This document shows, piece after piece, positions 11,477 through 22,102 of a stretch of DNA of 64,000 nt (positions are counted from its first letter, which is position 1; the number at the start of each line of letters is the position of its first letter). The stretch comes from Hawksworthiomyces lignivorus (taxonomy: Eukaryota > Ascomycota > Sordariomycetes > Ophiostomatales > Ophiostomataceae), in the NCBI GenBank assembly GCA_002917075.1, contig NTMA01000051.1, forward strand, positions 62,001-126,000. The letters run 5' to 3'. The notes under the pieces are model-generated. The model ran no database searches. It saw nothing but the letters and a program-made list of their open reading frames with translations, and had not been told where the DNA came from. The translations under genes were made by a program, and so were the position numbers.

Positions 11477-12377
11477 ATTGTTTCACCAGCAGCATCACCA
11501 ACAGCAGCAGCAGCGTCACTCTCCTCCGATCATTGCGCCTCGCGTGCAGGTTTCTCCGCCGCCCGCTGAGAGTCTGAACAGCCGTTCGCGCAACCCTTCG
11601 CCGCCTCGCCAACTCGAGCCTGTCTTAGAGCAGCCAACGCCTCTGCCTCCTCCTAGCGCGAATGCCTTCCGTCGTGGCCATAAGAAGGCTTCGTCTCTTG
11701 TCGGATCCTCTCTCACAGTTGCCAATAACGGGGCGACTCTTTCGAGTCATGAACCACCGAAGTCTGCTGGGCCAAAGTCCACAAGCTTCCCGCCAATGGT
11801 TTTGCAAACCGGCACGTACGGTCCTGGCCAGGGTCGTGCTGGCGAGCATCCAGTGCGTCAGCCCCGGGGTCCTCCGAGCCTCGAAGAGCTTGTCCAGAAG
11901 CCCACGTCGAAGCACGAAGGGAGCAAGAACTTTGCTACCCGTGCTCGCCGCTCGGCTGTGCATAACCTGATGCGTGCTGGCATCACACGCCGACAAGTTA
12001 CGAGCACCGGCAGCTCTGGAAGCATCAGCCCTATCTCTGAGAGCGCTGAAGAGCTCGCGACTCCTCTCACTGATGACGAATCTGTTTCAGGACGCAGCGG
12101 ATCGGGTAGCCTCAATGGAGACGATGTCGAGTGCTCTCTGCCCAGCTCTCGGACGTCCACAGGAAGCTGGGGTGCGATTGGATCGGAACGGCCTGGCTCT
12201 CGCGAGAAGGCCCGCAAGAGCATGGAGTCGCTGGTAATTAACGACAGTGAGAACGGTACCGGCAGTTTCGCTTCCGTTTTCAAGTCTGCTGCACCAACCG
12301 CTGTAGCCGAAGGTCAGCGGAAAGCGCCTATGCTTGTCCTGTCCAATGCAGAGAAGCGTAGATATGCTGCCGCCTAA
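10539..12377 (+). CDS. Glutamine-rich protein of unknown function with polyQ tract
   Basis: Intron-less, 612 residues. No catalytic domain is visible. The N-terminal 150 residues are Ser/Ala/Asn-rich and end in a short Asn-rich run. At 165-215 there is a helical, probably coiled-coil region (YAELVATNMYLAAQKQRLQQ), followed by Gln-rich segments and a polyglutamine tract at about residues 288-326 encoded by CAG and CAA codons, with 13 pure CAG units at 11433-11471. The C-terminal half is Ser/Pro-rich with conserved-looking islands (NAFRRGHKKASSL, RRSAVHNLMRAGITRRQV, APMLVLSNAEKRRYAA). The combination suggests a cytoplasmic or nuclear scaffold or RNA-related protein, but that is inference. Start chosen at the first ATG after the leader, context GCAATGG. 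Confidence 0.8.
11400..11515 (+). repeat. CAG/CAA trinucleotide repeat (polyQ coding)
   Basis: In-frame Gln codons with 13 uninterrupted CAG units at 11433-11471, flanked by CAA-interrupted runs and a short CACCAG/CATCAC stretch that encodes His. It is within the Q-rich coding region and is a likely site of length variation between strains. Confidence 0.9.
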
Positions 12378-13355
12378 GTTCTGGATCTACCCGGGACTGT
12401 GTGGGACCTGACTATTACTGTCTAGTCTACCACCCGCTTTCTTTTTCACATCTTACGCCTTATGATTACACATGGATTTCTTTCGCGTCCCTCATCCACG
12501 ATTCAGAACCTGCAAGAGGAAAGGTAGACCCTTTTCTTCGAAGGCACAATTTTCCGGGCGCAGGTAACAGTGCGCGTGAATTCGCCGGCGTGAGATTGCT
12601 GGCCAAATTGCAGGAGAATCAGTGAGAGGCTTGCTTATTCGAAGTTTTCTTTTTGCTTTTTCTCAATCTATTTTTCGCCATCTTTGCTTTCCAAGGCAAA
12701 ATGGTCGTCTTTCTGGAGGACAGTTCTGTGTGGAATGGCAACAAACCTAGATTGGGGAGATACGAGCCCGTTTTGTCGTTCATCCAATACGTTCTGCAGG
12801 TAGATAGGAGTTTGACATGCGACTGCATCTCAATCCCCATTCTGCTGTGTCCTAACCCATCTGGTTTTCACTTTTACCTTCGTGCCTATTGAATTTGCGA
12901 GAGAAGCGTTCAATCTGGTTGACGTATAATTCTTACACTCATTTGGACTCCTTATTTCGATCATAGTCAGGGACTGTGACCTACGATCCGATTTTTGTAT
13001 ATTTGGTGCTCTCTTGTCAAATCAATGTCTGCATTGGAAGGGTCGGGGTTTGTGATGGTCGGATTTGGCTTTATTTTTTCTTCTCGCTTTCCACCTCGCT
13101 TTTTACTCATTCTCAGTCAATCCTTGCCAACCTTTATAGTTATATTGTTAGGTTTAGTCTTACGATGGCGAAACATTCCGTTAGATAAGAATATGAAATC
13201 AAAATCGAATTCAAAGAAAAGAAGAATGCGCACAGGCGTCACAGTGCAATGCTAAGTGTCTCACTAAAATAAGAAGTACAGAGGACGAAGGGAGGTAAAG
13301 GCTGTATATGTATGTATCATTGCTGCTTGCTTAATTGGCCATACTTTCAGTGCGT
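12378..13355. other. Convergent intergenic region
   Basis: Between the plus-strand Q-rich gene and the minus-strand dehydrogenase. Almost 1 kb, T-rich on the plus strand from 12620 to 13150, likely including a long 3' UTR. No gene or RNA seen. Confidence 0.45.
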
Positions 13356-14258
13356 CTAAGTTGACGGGGCCACCTTGGTCTGGCTACGGAGAAACTCCTC
13401 AGTCTGCTGAAACGCCTTGCGCTTCTCGTCTTCGACGGTTCCGGCCCGCTGCCTCAGCACTTCGGGCATGATCTCGTCGATGACCTCATCTCCCGTGAGT
13501 GCCGCCCATGTCTCATTCGTAAACTCGTCCAGCGGCATGCCCATCTCGGCCTGGCCCTGCCGCAAGTGCAGCTCCGTGCGCACGGCGGGCGGCACGATCT
13601 CGATCACACGCAGGTGGCCGGTGGTGGCTGATGACGCAGGGTCGGTCAGCTGGCTGCGCAGCGTCCAAGTCAGGCTGTGGAGGGCCGCCTTGGTTGCGCA
13701 GTAGTTGGGGCAGCGGGAGACGGGAATGAGGGCCAGGCCGGAGGTGACGAGAACGATGGCAGCGGGGCACGGCGCCAGTGCCGTCAGGTGCGGCAGGAAC
13801 AGCATAGTGGCATGCAGCGGCGACAGGTAGTTGGTGTGCACCTCGGCCGTCAGGTCGGCCAGCGGGCGGGTGTCGGGCTTGGTGAAGTCGACAATCTGCT
13901 GGAAGCCGGCGTTGAGCATGACGCAGTCGAGCGCCGGGTACGTGGTGGTGATCCTGGCTCGCACGGTTAGCAGAAGAAGGCGCAGGGCGTCAGGAGAAGG
14001 GGACAGAGGCGCGGTCTGGCCGGGCGCCTGCCGCACGCACTTTTGTACCCATTCGGGCAGGATGGCCAAGTTGGCCAGGTCGACGGCTTCGATGGCTACT
14101 TTGTCGGGGCCATGTGCTGCCAGCAGGGCGTCGAGGCGGTCCTGCCGCCGGCCAACAGCGACCACAAAGATGCCGCTTGCAATCATGCGCTCGACGAGCG
14201 CCTGGCCGATGCCAGACGTGGCGCCAGTGACGAGCACTGTCTTGTAGGGGAAAGGCAT
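13356..14258 (-). CDS. Short-chain dehydrogenase/reductase (SDR), DltE-like
   Basis: Intron-less, 300 residues, the normal size for a classical SDR. Start at 14258 places the nucleotide-binding motif TGATSGIG at residues 11-18; upstream in-frame codons (to 14333) add a non-conserved extension and are not used. NAG at 116-118, a catalytic Ser near 173 (VTSG) and YxxxK at Y186-K190 (YCATK) are all present, so the enzyme should be active. It is predicted to reduce or oxidise a small carbonyl or alcohol substrate with NAD(P)H in the cytosol; the substrate cannot be read from sequence. An insertion at about residues 76-105 (Pro/Ser then Leu-rich) lengthens the segment before the fourth beta strand. 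Neighbours give no pathway clue. Confidence 0.88.
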   Translation of the reverse strand: MPFPYKTVLVTGATSGIGQALVERMIASGIFVVAVGRRQDRLDALLAAHGPDKVAIEAVDLANLAILPEWVQKCVRQAPGQTAPLSPSPDALRLLLLTVRARITTTYPALDCVMLNAGFQQIVDFTKPDTRPLADLTAEVHTNYLSPLHATMLFLPHLTALAPCPAAIVLVTSGLALIPVSRCPNYCATKAALHSLTWTLRSQLTDPASSATTGHLRVIEIVPPAVRTELHLRQGQAEMGMPLDEFTNETWAALTGDEVIDEIMPEVLRQRAGTVEDEKRKAFQQTEEFLRSQTKVAPST

Positions 14259-14967
14259 GATTCCTAGAGATGATGTAAAGTGGATTGACGGATTGCTTTG
14301 GTCGTGGTCCGGCTGTCTGCGGCACAGGTCCAAGGAGGCATTTTAGAAGATTGGATGGCCCTTCCGCTGAAGGACCCCTCGGAAGAAAGAAGCCGCACTT
14401 CGTCTAGATAGAGACGGAACGGCGCCACACTGCACCTTCTTGGCATTGCGCTCCTCAAGTGAGCTTGATGGTAAGCCTTAGTGCTGGAATCTACACGCAA
14501 AAAGGCATACAAAATACAGCTATTCTGGTCTAATATGCAGGAGATATACTAATACTTTACTAGCGCTGTGTGCCTAGTTCCTTGCTCTCGGCGGTCTCTT
14601 TATTAGCTTCAAAGCCCCGCAGCCTGGCCAGCGTCAGCCTCTCGTTTACAGCCTGTCCTGAAATTTCGGCCTGGTTTGCTGGCAGGGACCATTAGGCTTG
14701 GATCTATTTCATCCTATTTGTTCAATGAGACCCCTCAGCGTTCCGAAGGGATGAGAGGCATTTACCTTGGCTCTGTAGTTCAAGACTAAAGTTCCAGGAA
14801 ATAAATACGCAAAATATATATTTTCTAGAGCAATGGAATCATTATATACGTTATCTGATCGGCTGGACTCAGACCACAGCATCAAAAATGCTGGCCAGGT
14901 GAGTGGCTTTGATGTACTACTCCTCAGTGCAAATCGCTATTTAGTTGGTACACGTCCGTAGGCTGAT
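14259..14967. other. Intergenic region (promoter of the SDR gene)
   Basis: Lies between two minus-strand genes, so it holds the SDR promoter and the 3' UTR of the secreted-protein gene. AT-rich at 14500-14560 and 14800-14860. Nothing else recognised. Confidence 0.45.
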
Positions 14968-15666
14968 TTAACCGTATGTCTCGCACGCTGCGCAGTCCAC
15001 TTTGCGATCGCCATCCACACATGGCTCCCCGAGCATCTTGTACTCTGTGGTGCCGTAGAACGGATTTTTCCACCAACACACCCGCCCCATCACGTTCTCT
15101 TGATACCAATCGTCCTCTTGGAAGCAGTACCAGAGGCCATCCCGCTGTGCACACTGCCGCACGCAGCCCGTTGTCTGGTTCTTGGCTTCACACTGCGGAT
15201 CGGGCTTCCAGGCTGCGGGTTGCGTGCAGTTTCCACAGATGCCCGTTGAATGGCGCGGCAAGTCTGTAGCCGAAGGAAGCCGAACAACCCAGGTCGAGAG
15301 CTGGGTTTCCAGCGAGACTGTTGCGGTTGACCGGGGGTTGCCGTTCACCATTGTGTGCGAGGTGACGGCGGTCATAATGACGGTCGCTGGGAACGCAGTA
15401 GGTGAAGAGGCGTGCGGCTCAACAGTGACCATATTTTGGATGTCGGTCGTGACGCCGCCATCACTGCCGCCGCCACCACCAACAGCAAAATTGTAAACAG
15501 AAGTCGTCATGGACATGTACGACGTGAAGGTGAGCGTCGTCGGGTACGAGGTGATGGAGGGCGTGGCACTAGGATCATCAAAGACGCACTTGACCGAGGT
15601 GCAAGATGGTTCAGCGATGCCATAGACGCCAGCCACGAGGCCAGCTAGCACCGGAAAACGAATCAT
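14968..15666 (-). CDS. Small cysteine-rich secreted protein
   Basis: Intron-less, 232 residues. Start at 15666 is chosen because it begins a canonical signal peptide (MIRFPVLAGLVAGVYG, cleavage near residue 17); the longer in-frame start adds a Cys/Arg-rich stretch unlike a signal. The mature part opens with two cysteines, continues with a Ser/Thr-rich beta-type region (TSYPTTLTFTSYMSMT) and a Gly run, and ends with a compact domain carrying ten cysteines in about 95 residues (GICGNC, TTGCVRQC, WYC, RVCWW, DCAAC). Twelve cysteines in the mature chain could form six disulfides. No known domain is recognised. Extracellular or wall location is inferred from the signal peptide. An effector-like role is possible but there is no direct evidence. 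Confidence 0.72.
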   Translation of the reverse strand: MIRFPVLAGLVAGVYGIAEPSCTSVKCVFDDPSATPSITSYPTTLTFTSYMSMTTSVYNFAVGGGGGSDGGVTTDIQNMVTVEPHASSPTAFPATVIMTAVTSHTMVNGNPRSTATVSLETQLSTWVVRLPSATDLPRHSTGICGNCTQPAAWKPDPQCEAKNQTTGCVRQCAQRDGLWYCFQEDDWYQENVMGRVCWWKNPFYGTTEYKMLGEPCVDGDRKVDCAACETYG

Positions 15667-17554
15667 GGCTGCTTGTAGGACGGGCAGCGTGCTAGTCCCG
15701 CAGCGAGATGATTCTGAAAATGGGAGGGAAAACAGAAAACCACAACAGAAACAACAACGACGGCAAGGACAAGTGTGTACCCTCCTAACACAGCATCTAG
15801 CAGAAGAGACGTACGTGGGGGGAATATATATCATTTCCATCACGATTTAAGGTTACTGGCCTACATCTCGCCAACGGCAAACCCGGAAAGGCATATGAAT
15901 TGTTGCAGTTCTCCAGAGTGCGTATTCATCAATAACCAATAAATGCCAAAGCAAGATTTTCTTCCATGCCACTATTATTGGCTGAAGCACCATGGCAAAG
16001 GGATAATGTTGTTTCTTGGGGCACCAATTTTGTAGACTACAGATGCCCGCTTCTCACCTTGAAAATTCTCAAGCTTTTATTTATTTCCACGTAATAGAGA
16101 TGCACTTGGGTTATTTTGGCAAAAAGCCAGAAATTCACCTCTACCTACCTTGCCCGGCAGTTCCTTCTCGTCAGAGCCCGGTTCGGCAAATTTGCTAGCT
16201 TCTCCACAGATGATTCTCTATTCTATTTTTACATTTAGATCACTTAATCAACATATTTGGACTTGAACAATCAGAGTCCATATTGCAGTCTTGCTGCTGA
16301 CAGTGGTTGGTAGACGACAGCCATACAAGGCGTGACGGAATGGCATGTGCTCACATCGTGGCTGTCATGAAACCTATGATTGCTGCAACGTCTAAGGAAA
16401 TAAATATGACTCTCTTACTTTGAGAGAGAAAAAGGGCTCAAGCAACTAAAAGCATACATAATACAACAACAGACACAATCCCAAGTCCGCGGCCCGCTCC
16501 TCACCGCTAACCTCAGCCTCAGCGAAACTATGACTTGGTATCTTGTCTTTGAAAATGGACTAGAATAATAGTCTCCCTGACAGGTTTTTCTCTTGACAGC
16601 CTCTGTCATCATGGGCTGTGTGCATACCCTGATCTAGATTGCTGAGATCTTAACTTGCGGCTGTATTGGCTAATTTGCAAGATCGATACCGGTGCATCTG
16701 TGACAATAATAAGGCTGCTTTTTGGTGCCTCAAATTTGATTGTATGATGCTATTTGTCTTTCGCTTTCCTTTGCATTCATGGCTGTGCCATTGAGCGGTG
16801 AATTTATTTGATGCTCACAGTATCAACACACATCATATTTATATTGCAACTAACATGTAAAACCACAGTGGAGTTGTGCAGTGCGTTGCCAATTGTGGGC
16901 TCGCGGGTCGGCCCGCTATCATTGAAAGTGTATGTACGTGTAACGGTGGATGTGACGGTCCAAGTAGAACAATAGTTTTCGCGCTGAAAAAGTAGCAAAC
17001 TTGAGCGGAGGGCAAAGAAGAAATACCTGTGGCATCTGAATCTATAATCGTATCGACGAGTGATAAAACTGCCATCCCTAAAGAAGAGACGATTCATTTT
17101 CACGATTCATCTCCTCTCACCAGAAAAATGGCAAAGAAACTTGCACAAATCTTTTAATCATTGATAAAGTGAACACAGAAAGAAGTATCAGAACCAACGA
17201 CAGACTGTTCTAATTTACGGGCGAATACAAAGAACCTGGTGCAACTCTCACAGCAAATCCTGCTACGTTTAGCAACATTCAGAGAATAGGCTACAAAATA
17301 TTGTCAGCATGGCCAGGATGCAATAGAGAAAGCGATAGCAACATGGCTTCCGCAGCGCATCACTGCTGATTGGGCGGGGTGCATTGCCGCGGGAAACTGG
17401 GGGGCTGAGAACTTATGAAGGTAAGGCTGCGCATTTGAAAGGCAGTCCGTGCAGGTATACAATAGCCGAATCATTCACCATTTCATCAAAAAGGCAACCA
17501 GAGCTTATCTTTGTATTCATTTTCTAGAACAAGGAGCAGTTCATTTCCAAGAGC
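15667..17554. other. Long divergent intergenic region (1.9 kb)
   Basis: Between a minus-strand gene starting at 15666 and a plus-strand gene starting at 17555, so it carries both promoters. A minus-strand open frame at 16804-17103 includes the segment YCSTWTVTSTVTRTYTFN, which looks like a Thr/Val-rich extracellular beta repeat, preceded by a plausible acceptor (TTTTTCAG), but I could not build a complete gene with consistent phase. It could be an isolated exon or a fragment of a secreted-protein gene. Confidence 0.4.
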
Positions 17555-19657
17555 ATGGCGAATGGTGGAGCGAATTCTGCAGGCTCTGCAGCACTGAGAG
17601 CCCTCAACAACCACCTGTCTCAAACCCTCGATGAGCCATCCCAACAGCAACGCCCGCAGCAGCGAAGTCTCTACCTTGCCTACGGTAGCGACATGCAGAT
17701 GGCTCATATGGCGCGCACTTGTCCTAACAGTCGCTACATTGGTCGCGCCGTCCTCACCGGCTACCGATGGCATATTAATATGCTGGGTTTCGCGAACATC
17801 ATAAAGGTCGAGAAAGCGCACGTTCCAGGCCTGGTCTTCGAGGTCGACAAAGAGGACCTGGCTCAGCTAGAAGAAAATAAATTCCCACTGTATAACAGAG
17901 CCACCATCGAAGCTGAAATCTTCCCTGCGCCCTTCTGCCTGTACCGACGACAGACATCCTGGATCGTTACAAGTGGCGGGCCGAGAGCGGTCTTAGAAAG
18001 TGCTTATGCGGCAGGGCGAGGAAACGACCGGCGGACTTCATACATTGAGAAAAATCTCCAGGCATACATAAGTACGGAAGTAGGCACCGACGGGCATCTC
18101 AGCCCCCGCTACGCGGAGGCCATCAACGCGGCGGCGGCCGATGCAATGGCTCTGGGCATCGAGCCTGCTTTTTTTGAAAAGGTTGTGCAGCCATTCATGC
18201 CAGGCAAAGTGCTTCCTTATCTACGGATGGTCCGAGTAAAGTCTGGCAGTTCAAGTCACAGCCCCAGCCCCAGCCCCATCCAGAGTCCTAGTTCCGGGAC
18301 GAGGCGAAGGCGGCTGGGAGAGAGCACCAATACTTCAGATATTGCGGCCAGCAGCAGCAGCACCGATGGCGACAAGAGTGGTCGTGTCAGTAACGAGAGA
18401 AACCTGAGTACGGGAAAGAGCGGAACTGTGACCACTACCACAAGCAAGTCCAATCCTTGGCGTCTTTTCAGACAGCCATTCATCTCGAACCCTAAAGAAG
18501 GCAGAGACGAAAGTGGCCATGGAAACAGTGAAAGCAATGATGAAGGCGGCGACAGTAGCAGCGAAAAGCAAAAGGCCTCAGATAGGCAGCCCGGAAAGAG
18601 TCTGAGCCAGTCTGATTCCACAGACCGGCCTTCGGCACCGGTAATTACGGGTTCATGGCCATCAAGTAAAGCCGGAGGCAATGGTGGTCGCAGTGACGGT
18701 AATCCGACAACGTCCGTACGCCGTGAAGCTTACGATTACGTACAGAAAGGCGCAGCGCCAGCGGTGAAGACTGGCCAAGATCCCAACAAAACCGAGAGCC
18801 TATTAGCATTGCGAACTATGCGAAGAGTCACCGATAAGGATGCGGAGAAGGAGAGAAATAAGGGGTCGGGAAAAGGACAGGCTGTTAACGTAAACCCGCT
18901 TGATGCGCCGAAACTGAGCAATCCATCCCACAATATACAATCGAATGCCAGTCCAGAAAATTCTGATGCGTGGTCTGAGAGCTCGATTGACGGGTCACAC
19001 GTTCCTGCATCAGTGCCTGCGGCTGATGGAGGACGTAAGCCATCCATTACTACAGAGGACTTTATGAACGAAGCACATAAGATTACGGCCATAATCCGGA
19101 ATCGACACGCGGGTGTGGAGAGTGGCCTGACCAGCTTGGAAGAATATGAGGTGAAGACACCAAAGGCAGCCGGACAGGACGAAGAATCAGATGGCTCGTT
19201 TCAAGAATCGACTAGGATGCCATTCTCACGACCGCCAAGTCAATGTGGCGAGACTACGCAGCATGTGCCAAGAATGCAAGAGGACCCAGAACTCGTAGCC
19301 AAGCTCAGGAAGTACGAAGAACGAAGCGACTTGGGCGATATCGTGAAGTCAACAACTGGTTCAATAAGCCTAACAGAGAACGCGATTCGAGCAGAGAACC
19401 ATTGGTCAGCTACTGGAATGGAGTGGAGCAAGGCGCGACAGATAACCAAGCGTCCGGCTTCCATCAACAATGACCGACAGCAACTGTCCCGTTTAGACCG
19501 ATTTCTCCTGAAGGCGGCTGTGGATCCGTACTTCTCGCACAAATCATGGATCCCAGCAACTTCTGGAGCGAGGAAAGCAAAACTACGAATAGCGACTCCC
19601 TCATTTTCTCTACACAGCCAGCAGTATCAGCGGCACGAGCGGCGAATGTCATTTTAG
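17555..19657 (+). CDS. Gamma-glutamylcyclotransferase-like protein with long disordered C-terminus
   Basis: Intron-less, 700 residues, about three times the usual 180-250 of this fold. Residues about 38-230 form a GGCT-like domain: the substrate-binding loop reads YLAYGSDM (family consensus Y.AYGSN.), followed by RTCPNSRYIGRAVLTGYRW, typical of the family, and a Glu-rich segment at 100-110 (EDLAQLEENK) where the catalytic glutamate lies. The expected reaction is release of 5-oxoproline from gamma-glutamyl amino acids or peptides, in the cytosol. Residues 235-700 are Ser/Gly/Lys-rich and disordered with no domain I recognise. The Asn-to-Asp change in the YGSN loop is unusual. It could be a catalytic enzyme with a regulatory tail, or a binding protein on the same fold. 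Confidence 0.78.
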   Translation: MANGGANSAGSAALRALNNHLSQTLDEPSQQQRPQQRSLYLAYGSDMQMAHMARTCPNSRYIGRAVLTGYRWHINMLGFANIIKVEKAHVPGLVFEVDKEDLAQLEENKFPLYNRATIEAEIFPAPFCLYRRQTSWIVTSGGPRAVLESAYAAGRGNDRRTSYIEKNLQAYISTEVGTDGHLSPRYAEAINAAAADAMALGIEPAFFEKVVQPFMPGKVLPYLRMVRVKSGSSSHSPSPSPIQSPSSGTRRRRLGESTNTSDIAASSSSTDGDKSGRVSNERNLSTGKSGTVTTTTSKSNPWRLFRQPFISNPKEGRDESGHGNSESNDEGGDSSSEKQKASDRQPGKSLSQSDSTDRPSAPVITGSWPSSKAGGNGGRSDGNPTTSVRREAYDYVQKGAAPAVKTGQDPNKTESLLALRTMRRVTDKDAEKERNKGSGKGQAVNVNPLDAPKLSNPSHNIQSNASPENSDAWSESSIDGSHVPASVPAADGGRKPSITTEDFMNEAHKITAIIRNRHAGVESGLTSLEEYEVKTPKAAGQDEESDGSFQESTRMPFSRPPSQCGETTQHVPRMQEDPELVAKLRKYEERSDLGDIVKSTTGSISLTENAIRAENHWSATGMEWSKARQITKRPASINNDRQQLSRLDRFLLKAAVDPYFSHKSWIPATSGARKAKLRIATPSFSLHSQQYQRHERRMSF

Positions 19658-20641
19658 AGTATATGTGGGATTTCAGATAGAGAAATAAAGAAAGATATGT
19701 TGTGTGATGTTCATGTTACTCTAGGCGTTCGACTGCGATATGATTCTCTAGTTCTTCTTGCTCATCCTCAAGCTGTCGTACTAGTCTCTCGAATCGCTCT
19801 AGAGAAATTTGGACAAACTTGCGGTATTAGTCGTGCTATGGTCGGAATTCTTGGGCGATTCACAGCTAGGTTGTCGTCGTAAAAGCAGAAGAATATCCGG
19901 TAGGCCAGCCGTGTCAACCAGCCTTTACAAGGTACTATGCACACGTGAAATCAAAAGTGGTCAAATTGTTGACTGCAAGGCGTAGAGCTGATGCGATTAA
20001 TCCGGGAAAGTGACTTGTGCCTGCTATCCACGAAGACGTTGGATAAGATAGCTTTGAAGCATGGAGCACAAATCAAACAAAATGGCTCCATTATTTAACT
20101 TGTTCTTTTGTGCTGCTCTGCGTTTAACACAGCCCCGTGGCTGGCTCTGCCCTCCACCAAGCTATTGGCCAAGAAAATAGCCTGCAAGTCAAGTCACGAA
20201 CGCTGCAACCACAGGAATACGCAATGTCGACTGGTTGGCGCATTTCTGGTCCAGTGACTCTCTAATCATTAGTCACGCATACAATGATACCTCCCTGAAA
20301 GCCAGGATTGCCTTGTACGTCACAAGATCAACTCGTGTTTCTCCTTATCTACCTACACATCGATCTCAGACTTTTGCGAGAATTTATTCTGTTTCCTTTA
20401 GACATTTTAAACACTTGTGGATGTCTGCCACTCTTTTGAACCAGGGAGCAATTAGCAGATTTTAAAAATTGACGAGCCCTGGCATTATCGCCTTCCTTTA
20501 TTCCCTGGTCCAGCCATCAATGGCTTCGCCTCGCGGTTCTTATTCCATCAACCCTCCCTAAATGCTGCGACTTAGACTTCGCCTAACACTCTTTTTTGTC
20601 GCTGACACTTCCGGTGCAAATTCCTCCCCTCTCTCTTCACG
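19658..20641. other. Intergenic region
   Basis: About 1 kb between two plus-strand genes. It holds the 3' UTR of the GGCT-like gene and the promoter of the next gene; 20560-20641 is pyrimidine-rich. No gene or RNA seen. Confidence 0.45.
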
Positions 20642-22102
20642 ATGACACGCCAGTCTGATGGCCGACCCAAAACCCCCCTTTTACAGGGCCACTTCGCACA
20701 AGATCGAAGCCCATCTGCTTCAGACATAGACCGCGGACGACCGGGATACCGATCCACACGCCATCTCCGCGATGACAGCAGCGACGCCCACCTAGCCGTT
20801 ACACGACCCATGCTTCATCCCGGTGCAGCGCCGCCGACGTCGCTATCTCGCCAAAGCTCGTTTCGCTCCCGCAGCCCGTCTGCAAACGTGCGCATAGCGG
20901 CTCGAAAGAGATATGCCTATGCCTCTGTCTTCCTAATCCTGTCGCTCATTGCCTTTACCGCCCAGACTGAGCTGGCGGCCTGGGTGCAGCATGCTGGGTG
21001 GAACAAAGCGTATTGCATGTTGTACCTCACGCATGGATCGTGGTCGCTGTTGTGGCCGGTGCAGCTGCTGATTCTACGGATACAGAAGAGGACCGTTCCT
21101 TGGTCCTCGTTTTGGCGGCGGCACGTGTGGCTCGTCCGGACTACGGCTATGATGGTGGAGACACGAGACTTGGACGTCCAAGCACCCCCTCCGGGACATA
21201 CTCGGCACAGAGTCGGCACCATGTGGGGGGTCATTGGCGGAAGCAGTCACATTGCTTATATGGTCAAGGCGACGGCGTTTATCACATGCTCCTTGACAGT
21301 CGCCGGCCTAAGCTGGTACGTCGCTGTGAACATGACGACCCCGAGCGACCTGACGGCCATATACAATTGCAGCGCTTTCTTTGCGTACGCATTCTCGGTT
21401 CCTTTGCTAAAAGAACGACTGCGCTTGGATAAGACCTTTGCCGTTCTGGTAGCCATAGCCGGCGTCTTAGTTGTGGCTTACGGTGATTCGAAGCAGTCGC
21501 CGGACGAAGGCGCCAAGGAGGGCACGGTCCCTGACGGCGGTACGCGCTTACTGGGAAATCTCATCATCGGCGTCGGCAGCGTCTTGTACGGGCTCTATGA
21601 AGTGCTTTACAAGCGCTATGCCTGCCCGCCAGATGGGTGCAGCCCAGGACGGGGCATGATCTTTGCAAATACCTTCGGGAGCTGCATCGGGCTGTTCACC
21701 CTGACTGTCCTCTGGGTGCCGTTGCCGATTCTACACATGCTCGGCATCGAGACCTTTGTTCTTCCCACGGGAAAAGTTGCCTGGTATCTCTTCTTGTCAG
21801 TCGTGATGAACGCGACCTTTGCAGGCTCATTCTTGGTGCTCATCAGCCTGACAAGCCCTGTGCTCAGCAGCGTCGCCTCGCTGCTCACTATCTTCATCGT
21901 TGCCGTGTCCGACTGGTGGCTAACAGGCCAGATACCGAGCGCCGCCGCCCTGGTGGGAGGTAGCATGATAGTCGTCGCTTTTGGCCTACTCAGCTGGAGC
22001 ACTTACAAGGAGATGACCGAGGAAGAGCGAAAGAAGGAGATCGATTTTAGTGGAGACGAGGACGAGGGTGAGGATAACAGTAGCGGTGTGGAAGACGACT
22101 GA
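20642..22102 (+). CDS. EamA/SLC35-type drug/metabolite transporter
   Basis: Intron-less, 486 residues. An Arg/Ser-rich cytosolic N-terminus of about 90 residues precedes about ten hydrophobic segments, starting at YAYASVFLILSLIAF and ending at ALVGGSMIVVAFGLLSW, the topology of the drug/metabolite transporter superfamily. The segments fall into two halves, the first closing at FAVLVAIAGVLVVAYGD and the second beginning at LLGNLIIGVGSVLYGLYEVLYKRY, as expected for duplicated EamA units. The last 35 residues are acidic (Asp/Glu-rich). Related fungal proteins are annotated as SLC35F-like or DUF6/EamA; substrate is unknown and the location is likely an internal or vacuolar membrane. Start at 20642 is the first ATG after a pyrimidine-rich leader. 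Confidence 0.82.
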   Translation: MTRQSDGRPKTPLLQGHFAQDRSPSASDIDRGRPGYRSTRHLRDDSSDAHLAVTRPMLHPGAAPPTSLSRQSSFRSRSPSANVRIAARKRYAYASVFLILSLIAFTAQTELAAWVQHAGWNKAYCMLYLTHGSWSLLWPVQLLILRIQKRTVPWSSFWRRHVWLVRTTAMMVETRDLDVQAPPPGHTRHRVGTMWGVIGGSSHIAYMVKATAFITCSLTVAGLSWYVAVNMTTPSDLTAIYNCSAFFAYAFSVPLLKERLRLDKTFAVLVAIAGVLVVAYGDSKQSPDEGAKEGTVPDGGTRLLGNLIIGVGSVLYGLYEVLYKRYACPPDGCSPGRGMIFANTFGSCIGLFTLTVLWVPLPILHMLGIETFVLPTGKVAWYLFLSVVMNATFAGSFLVLISLTSPVLSSVASLLTIFIVAVSDWWLTGQIPSAAALVGGSMIVVAFGLLSWSTYKEMTEEERKKEIDFSGDEDEGEDNSSGVEDD

